Assembly: GCA_024741835.1 (NCBI GenBank)
Contig: JAENRP010000058.1
Span: 44,887 to 108,886 of the forward strand
Origin: Diplocarpon mali
Lineage: Eukaryota; Ascomycota; Leotiomycetes; Helotiales; Drepanopezizaceae
Reading direction: 5' to 3'
DNA length: 64,000 nt
Below the pieces are notes generated by a model. That model made no database searches. It saw only the letters and a program-made list of their open reading frames with translations, and was not told the origin of the DNA. Of the stretch, positions 58,165 through 64,000 are shown in pieces. A program made the translations under genes and the position numbers. The number at the start of each line of letters is the position of its first letter. The stretch's first letter is position 1.

Positions 58165-60256
58165 TGCCAAGTCACGGCATCACCTGAGGACAATTCTTCC
58201 GGTCGGACCGCGAGAAAGGTGACGGCAAACGAAGCGGTTCACGCCAAAGAGTCCGTTGAAAGGCCTATAGCTTCCCAGAACGATTTAGACCGCATTGCGG
58301 CTGTCGATCTCGATGGTCTAAAAACGTTTGCAAGGTTACTTGTACTTTCATGTGTTTTTTGTTTGATATGGACGAGAATACTGGAGTATTTCAGGCCAAG
58401 CGCAACTGAGCCTTGGTCTTGGACCAAAACAAAGATTATAGTAAAACTAGGAGAGAAATTCTGTCTTGCTCTGTATAGTCTGTAAGATGAAATATATATA
58501 CAAATACATATATTAGGCAAAGGATGGGTCGACAATATCCTTATCCCTCTTTGCGTATATACAAATATATACAAATGATTCCTGGGCATTATAGATGTAA
58601 CATCCTTCTCCTTATCCGAAAGGAAAACGGGCGTACTCCCATCTTTGTATTTCGCAGATTCTGATATCATATATGAAGAGTGAAGCAAACCCTCTCTCAA
58701 AGGTAGGAGCCTGCCAATACTACGAGTTCTAACTGGTTAGAAAAGTATGCAAGGTAGGCCGAATACGTTGCTAAACCTGAAGACGAATTCAAGTAGGCTG
58801 TCGTTTTCCGTTTTGATTCCGGGAGATAATTGAATCGCGCGCTGTATACTTGCCGAGCGCTCCAAGTATGTATACTCTAAACTACTGTGAATTAATACTC
58901 TTTCCTTCTGGGTAGTAGGGAAAGTAATCAGTCGGATGTTTCCTTAGATGCGCTGCCTGCGGAGACAAAAAGAAAAGTAATCTCTCGTACAGTGCTTACC
59001 TAAGCGTTGTATATAGCCCAGAGATGAGGACTCAACAACCGTATGTGGTGTCTTTGACGACCCTGCAGATTCTTTAGATTCTTTAAATTCTTTTTCAAGA
59101 ATCTGTAGAGCCAATACTAAGCCCTTTCTACTACGAAATAATTAAGCCCCAAGTCGAGTAAAGCTAGCACTTTTCGAAAGCTGAAGAACGAGAGATTTTC
59201 CCACTGACTCTTTTACCCATACCCGCTACTTTCGACCTTTGCTTACATTCTCTAGGATTGTTTATATGCTATGATTAAAGGTAAGCCTAAAAGTAAGACA
59301 AGGGAGCTTAGGCGAGTCACAGTACATAGGTAAAAGAAAGGGGGAGATGGACACGTTTCAAAGCCTTAAAAATTCGATAAGGGTCACGAACAAGAGCCGC
59401 CGCTTACTCATAAACGCTTGGTATTATTTAATGAATAGCCGCTTGTAGCGAGAAAGGCTTATCCTATATAAAAAAGCCTGAGGCGACTCTACTTGCCTAG
59501 GCACCGTCCGAAGCCCGAGACCTAGAGGGAATGACTTTCGATTAAGGTGTAGGTTAAACTCTTATCCAAGGAATCAGGATCGACAGGTATAATAGAGTAC
59601 ATGTTAAAAATATAAGTTTTCCATGCTAATTTTCTACTTATGTATAGTAACACGATATAGCGTTTCCCGCTCATGCTATACAATTTGGAATGTGAACCGA
59701 CATACAGCATATTACAAGGAAAAAAAGAAGAAGAAAAACTGCACATGGCCAGGCTCTATGGTATCCGCCTCGGGCCTTGGCTTCAGACCAACAAAACAAG
59801 ACTTTCTCTCCTCTGCTAGCGGAGCCTAATCAAGCGAAGCTAGAAGCATAAGCAGGATATTCCGCCTTCTCATTCGTTGCCCGCACATACTTCTAACGAG
59901 GTGAAACAGCAACCCACGTGACGAGGAGCCACAAACTCCCTGACCTACACCAGCCCCTCTCGCATGTCTCGTGGCAAGGCCTCTCTCCTTCATTTAATAT
60001 CCTCTCCTCTTGTGTATAATATAATCCCCCCTCCTCGAGGAGAGTCTCCTCCTGCTATCACTCTCTAACCAGAGAGGAGTAGAGCAGGTAGAAGGAGTCC
60101 GTCGCACTCTTCGTACTTAGGCTGGTACCTAGGAGGCTGGTGTCCACATACCTACTTACCCTACGTACAGATATACGCTCATACATACTTCCAATTTATC
60201 TCCGCAGACCCCCATCAGGATTGGATCTCTCGCATCGTGGTTCTGCTGGCGTGAGG
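58165..60256. other. Intergenic, mixed composition
   Basis: 2.1 kb. A frame at 58219-58485 with a hydrophobic span has no support. Between about 59,080 and 59,540 the sequence is TA-rich like old repeats, but no element was identified. The 60.0-60.25 kb part is the likely promoter of the acyltransferase. Confidence 0.45.
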
Positions 60257-61867
60257 ATGCATCACTGGCAAACAGTGGCCATGGGATTAGGTCACCACAA
60301 ACTGGCGTTCGCCAACCCCCGCTCCAGCCTCGAAGTCGATAGTTTTCACCTCCCCCAGCGAGACGACCACTCCCGCTACAAAGACGACGACAACGACGAG
60401 GAAACGATGCGCCCCACGGCCATCTCCCCGTACGAGAGCTCGAGCTTGTCCTGGCGGCCGCGGTCGTTCTTCCGGTGCGTCGAATCGTCGCGCTTCTTGC
60501 AGGTCTTCCTCCGCTACCCAGCGCCCGACAGCCTCCGGCTGAAGCCAACCTCGTGGCTCGATGGGGTGCGCGGGGTCGCGGCGCTGGAGGTCTTCATCTT
60601 CCACACCATCAGCTGCTGGCGCACCCTCTTCCCTGCATACAATTCGACTCCGGACGAGCGCAGCATCCTCCAGCTCCCGGGCATCAGGACCTTCTTCACC
60701 ACCGGCGGGGCGGCCGTCTGCGTCTTCTTCGCGCTCTCGGGCTACGTCCTGACGTACAAGTCGCTGCGGTGGATGCGCACCGGCTCCAGCCACCTCGTCT
60801 ACCCCTCCGTCGCCTCGTCCATGTTCCGGCGCGGGTTCCGCCTGTATCTCCCGCCCATCTGTATCACCTTCTTCGAGATGCTCGCCACGCGCCTCGGCTA
60901 CTCGCCCCCCCTCAACTTCGACTTCACGCCCGAGGGCAGCCTCTTCGCCCAGTTCTGGGACTGGCTGAAGGAGACCTGGCACCTGGTCAACCCCTACTAC
61001 ACCTTCCCGCGGTCCATCCAGGGCTTCATCGTGCACCCCAAGTACGACGCCGTCATCTGGACGATCCCGATCGAGTTCTACGGCTCCTTCACCGTCTACC
61101 TCCTGCTACTCCTCCTGGCCCGTGTCCCGAGCAGCGCTGCCCGCATGGTGCTCGTCGCCCTCTTCGCCGGGCTGTCGATGTTCCTCGGGGCCTGGAACGC
61201 CTTCTGCTTCTCCTCGGGCATGCTGATCGCCGACTACAACCTCGGGCAGGAAGAGGCCGAGGCCGAGGAGCAGGGAGAGGTCGGCTTCTCCCTCCGCCCG
61301 CCCAGGTGCCGGCACCCCCGGCTCTGCGCGGGCGTCTTCGCCCTCGCGATGTACATTGCCGGCTTCCCGACGCTCTCCTACCCGGGCGTGCACCAGTCGC
61401 CGATGCCCGGTTTCGAAGGCCTGCATGCCATGATCCCGTGGAGCCTCAACATGGAGGACCACGCGCGCTGGTGGTGGTCTCTTTCCGGCGTGGCGGTGCT
61501 GTTCTGCATCTCGCAGCTCGCAGCGCTGAAGTCCCTCTTCGAGACGAATTTCTGCCAGTACCTCGGGAAGATTGCCTTCTCCCTCTACCTCGTGCACCAG
61601 TTCTGTGTGATCCTGTTTGGGCTCTTCCTCCAGAACTTGCTGCTGGCGATCTTCGGCATCCCGACGCACTCCATGACCTGGGGCTACTGGGCCGTGTGCC
61701 TGCTGTGGTACGTGCCCTTTGCGCTCCTGACGTTTGCGCTTGCCGGGCAGGTGGAGAAGTATGTAGATGCCGGGAGCGTGAGGCTGGCGAGGTGGCTGGA
61801 GGGGAAGTGCGTGGAATTCTATCGGGATCTGTTGGTGAGGAGGAAAGGCATGTACCGGCCGCTGTGA
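60257..61867 (+). CDS. Acyltransferase-3 family membrane protein
   Basis: Single exon, 536 residues from MHHWQTVAMG, the first ATG of the frame; a Met at 60281 is an alternative. After a hydrophilic N-terminal 95 residues it shows the acyltransferase-3 start SWLDGVRGVAALEVFIFHTIS, with the conserved Arg and His. Then come FFTTGGAAVCVFFALSGYVL, FRRGFRLYLPP, WTIPIEFYGSFTVYLLLLLL, a loop rich in Glu, and late spans (YLGKIAFSLYLVHQFCVILF, YVPFALLTFALAG). About ten membrane spans are expected. Family members O-acylate sugars, lipids or secondary metabolites. The substrate cannot be inferred, and neighbours do not form a biosynthetic cluster. GC-rich codons contrast with the flanking AT-rich DNA. 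Confidence 0.88.
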   Translation: MHHWQTVAMGLGHHKLAFANPRSSLEVDSFHLPQRDDHSRYKDDDNDEETMRPTAISPYESSSLSWRPRSFFRCVESSRFLQVFLRYPAPDSLRLKPTSWLDGVRGVAALEVFIFHTISCWRTLFPAYNSTPDERSILQLPGIRTFFTTGGAAVCVFFALSGYVLTYKSLRWMRTGSSHLVYPSVASSMFRRGFRLYLPPICITFFEMLATRLGYSPPLNFDFTPEGSLFAQFWDWLKETWHLVNPYYTFPRSIQGFIVHPKYDAVIWTIPIEFYGSFTVYLLLLLLARVPSSAARMVLVALFAGLSMFLGAWNAFCFSSGMLIADYNLGQEEAEAEEQGEVGFSLRPPRCRHPRLCAGVFALAMYIAGFPTLSYPGVHQSPMPGFEGLHAMIPWSLNMEDHARWWWSLSGVAVLFCISQLAALKSLFETNFCQYLGKIAFSLYLVHQFCVILFGLFLQNLLLAIFGIPTHSMTWGYWAVCLLWYVPFALLTFALAGQVEKYVDAGSVRLARWLEGKCVEFYRDLLVRRKGMYRPL

Positions 61868-62236
61868 GACATGGGGTTTGAAATGTATATATCACATCAG
61901 ATTTCGGCATCAGATTTCGGCATACGAGTTGAGCTATTTCAATGGAAAGCAGGACCCTCTGCCGAGCTCTCGTGGTGAATGGGTAGGGACTACACGGCAG
62001 GATTCGTTGAACGCTGCAACACGCGCTGCCTCGCTGGGTTGATACCTCGGCAGCGAGATGCGCTCCCGCATCTCCCTCCAACTGCATCCGCAGAGGCTTT
62101 TCATGCTCAGCTACGGGAGGGGGTCTGCACCGCCCGGCGCTCGCGCGGCGAATCTGTCGCCGGCCGGTCGAGAGAGCTGGATCCTGGAGCGGCAGATCCT
62201 CTCCCTCCCCGCATCACGAGAGGGTGCTGTCCAGAT

Positions 62237-62279
62237 GTGACGGTCGGTTTCACAAGGTGTGCACACTGAAAGAGGGATG
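62237..62279. repeat. Inverted fragment of the dispersed repeat
   Basis: TTTCACAAGGTGTGCACACT here is the reverse complement of the CACCTTGTG end of the repeats at 35040 and 41757. The similarity covers about 40 nt only. Confidence 0.45.
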
Positions 62280-62310
62280 GTTCTTGGGTGACTGGTAGAT
62301 TGACCTGTCT

Positions 62311-62336
62311 AGAGAGAGGGGGAGAGAGAGGGGGAG

Positions 62337-62376
<40 letters not shown>
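62311..62376. repeat. GA microsatellite
   Basis: AG/GGGGAG runs followed by a pure GA run of about 35 nt. Confidence 0.95.
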
Positions 62377-62379
<3 letters not shown>

Positions 62380-62606
62380 AGTGCTTGAGGGCAACCCATG
62401 CCAAGCCCGTCACGTGCCCTTGCTTCACCCTCCACTCGCGCCAGATGCCAGACACGTGACCCCGATCACGATATCCCTCCCAGTGACTGAGGGCTCTGAG
62501 CGGGGAGTATCAGGCCTGGCTGTGTGCGTGGTTGGGTCGCCGGGAGGGATTCACGCCCGGGGTCGGTCACGTGGAAGGGGACGTGGTCTCTGCGCCGGCC
62601 CGGATC

Positions 62607-62838
62607 GATACTGAGGCTGGATGAGTATCAGTTGTATACGTGGTATATGTGGATAAGAAAAGGCGATACTGAGGCTGGATGAGTATTAGTCGCGTACGTG
62701 GTATATGTGGATAAGAAAAGGCGATACTGAGGCTGGATGAGTATTAGTTGTATATATAGTATACTCAAATAAGAAAAGGCGATACTAGCGCTAGACGATG
62801 ATCAGTCGCGTACGTGGTATATCTGGACAAGAAAAGGC
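62607..62838. repeat. Minisatellite, four exact-length 58-bp units
   Basis: Units start with GATACT at 62607, 62665, 62723 and 62781. Each contains ACGTGGTATATGTGGATAAG or a variant of it. Units 3 and 4 carry clustered substitutions. Confidence 0.92.
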
Positions 62839-63035
62839 CGATGCGAACGCAGATATCCGCCCTCGAGCGTGGAGGCCGCCGTCTTCCTCTCCCCCTCTCG
62901 TTCCCCGTCGTGTGGCCTGACATGCCATGCCGCCATGTCCCAAACCCCATCCGAATCCCCATCCCCATCCCGAGATACTCCCCACGATCGTCGGCTCACA
63001 GCCTCACAACCTCACAACCTCACAACCTCACAGCC

Positions 63036-64000
63036 TCACAGCCCCCAGACCGCCAGCCCGACACCCAGCCCCAGGCCCAGCAGACCCCACGCGCCCATCG
63101 CCGGCCCGGGCCGCGGCGGCGCGGCGGACGCCTGCCCGTCCCCGGCGATGGAGTAGACCTGGTTGAAGGAGATGTCGGAGCTGTTGAAGCAGTTGGAGGC
63201 GTTGACCTCGGCGACGGCCGCGGGCTCGGCGAAGGTGATGTCTACGCACTTGTCGGGGGGGGGGGGACGCGTCAGCGGAAGGATCTTGAGCGGGTGGGGT
63301 GTGTACATGTATATGCAGGTCCATAGATGGAGGTGGAGATGTGGTGGTGAAAAGAGAGAGGAGGGGGGGGGGGAGAGAGGAGACAGAGAGAGAGAGAGAG
63401 GAGAGAGGAGAGAGAGAAAGAGAGAAATAGAAAGAGAAAACATGCCGCGACTCACGCTGTACAGACTCGCGCCGTGCACCGCCGTCTCGACGACCTGGAT
63501 GGTCGCATTGTCCCCGGCCTTGACGGTCGTGTTGGCCGGCAGCGGCACCTGCGGCAGGCAGAAGGTGCCCGGGTAGGGGTTCCGGCTCGGGCCGACGATC
63601 TGGAACACGGGGACCATCGGGAAGGACATGTTGGGCGGGCCGGCGTCCGGGCCGTCGGTGCCGAAGCCGAGGTTGATGTAGAAGAAGGCCGTGGCGTGGC
63701 CCTGGAACCAGCCGGGCTGGATGGCGACGGCGCCGCCGCCGAGGGGCCAGAGGGTGCGGTTCTGGGTGGTGCCGATGCCGCCGCCTGCGGGAGGGGAGAG
63801 GGGTTAGCTGGGTTTTTCGTGGAATTTTCATCGTTTTCTTCTTTTTCTTCTTCTTCTTCTTCTTCATCTTCTCCTTCGTCTTCTTCATCATCTTCTTCAT
63901 CTTCTCCTTCGTCTTCTTCTTCTTCTCCTTCTTCGTCGGAAGCAGCACTTGCCAGCCCCTCCTGTCTCTGACCCCCTCCTCCGTCTCCCATCTCTCCTGT
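63036..64000 (-). CDS. BIM1-like copper-binding (X325) GPI protein, 5' end outside window
   Basis: Minus-strand exons 63784-63456 and 63248-63036 (end of protein); the gene continues right of the edge. Seen: LWPLGGGAVAIQPGWFQGHA, FFYINLGFGTDGPD, YPGTFCLPQVPLPANTTVKA, GDNATIQVVETAVHGASLYS, then CVDITFAEPAAVAEVNASNC after the splice, and a hydrophobic GPI-type tail ending LAVWGL. This matches the C-terminal two thirds of the BIM1-like/X325 family, LPMO-like copper proteins whose N-terminal His is not visible here. Family roles are copper acquisition and wall biology. The 207-nt intron has a GTGAGT donor, an AAG acceptor and GA runs. A further intron with a CTAAC branch and CCGCAG acceptor precedes 63784 and contains a GAA-rich run; its donor is not in view. 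Confidence 0.85.
63833..63935. repeat. GAA/TTC trinucleotide-rich run inside an intron
   Basis: TTC, TCC and ATC triplets dominate for about 100 nt within the probable intron upstream of the 63784 acceptor of the BIM1-like gene. Confidence 0.85.

Larger units (their letters stand above)
61868..63035. other. Intergenic with GA run and 58-bp minisatellite
   Basis: 1.17 kb between the 3' ends of two converging genes. Includes a short inverted fragment of the dispersed repeat at about 62,237-62,279. No gene supported. Confidence 0.5.

Noticed and set aside
58219..58485. 88-codon frame with one hydrophobic span
   Set aside because: Overlaps the possible extended C-terminal frame of IPK1, and no independent support.
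59740..59830. Structured-looking stretch suggestive of a tRNA
   Set aside because: No proper B box or paired acceptor ends.

Overview
The window is nuclear DNA of a filamentous ascomycete (Pezizomycotina). Genes carry short introns (41-207 nt) with GTATGT/GTACGT-type donors and CTAAC/CTGAC branch points. The gene set includes fungal-specific families (PalC, CFEM, BIM1-like, fungal ALO and SGF29), and the transposon island shows repeat-induced point mutation (RIP): CpA/TpG changed to TpA, with stops almost only TAG/TAA. No species is claimed.

1-14.4 kb is a dead retrotransposon island. A Ty1/copia element lies on the minus strand and runs off the left edge (RT, integrase, an in-frame repeat region, gag, then its leader/LTR, which contains an 88-N gap flanked by direct and inverted repeats). 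To its right is an old Ty3/Gypsy pol whose integrase frame is split by a younger, full-length 7,566-bp Gypsy chromovirus (6377-13942). The younger element has two 307-bp LTRs, a 5-bp ATTAG duplication, a self-priming-type primer site, gag, pol, a chromodomain and a polypurine tract.

14.4-46.5 kb is gene-rich: two tandem 41-residue microprotein genes, ARF6-type GTPase, SGF29, mannose-6-phosphate isomerase, palC, pantothenate kinase, an unknown SR-rich single-membrane-span protein, D-arabinono-lactone oxidase, a CFEM GPI protein, a GT32 mannosyltransferase-like protein, SAICAR synthetase and a zinc-finger DEDDh exonuclease. Intergenic stretches hold minisatellites and a dispersed ~180-bp repeat.

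46.5-55 kb is AT-richer and gene-poor. It holds internally deleted Tc1/mariner elements, a small secreted eight-cysteine peptide gene and adenylosuccinate lyase. SAICAR synthetase and adenylosuccinate lyase, consecutive steps of purine synthesis, lie about 8 kb apart.

55-64 kb holds peptidyl-tRNA hydrolase, an inositol-pentakisphosphate 2-kinase gene with an apparent frameshift, an acyltransferase-3 membrane protein, a 58-bp minisatellite and the 3' part of a BIM1-like copper-protein gene cut by the right edge.

No tRNA, rRNA or CRISPR could be supported.
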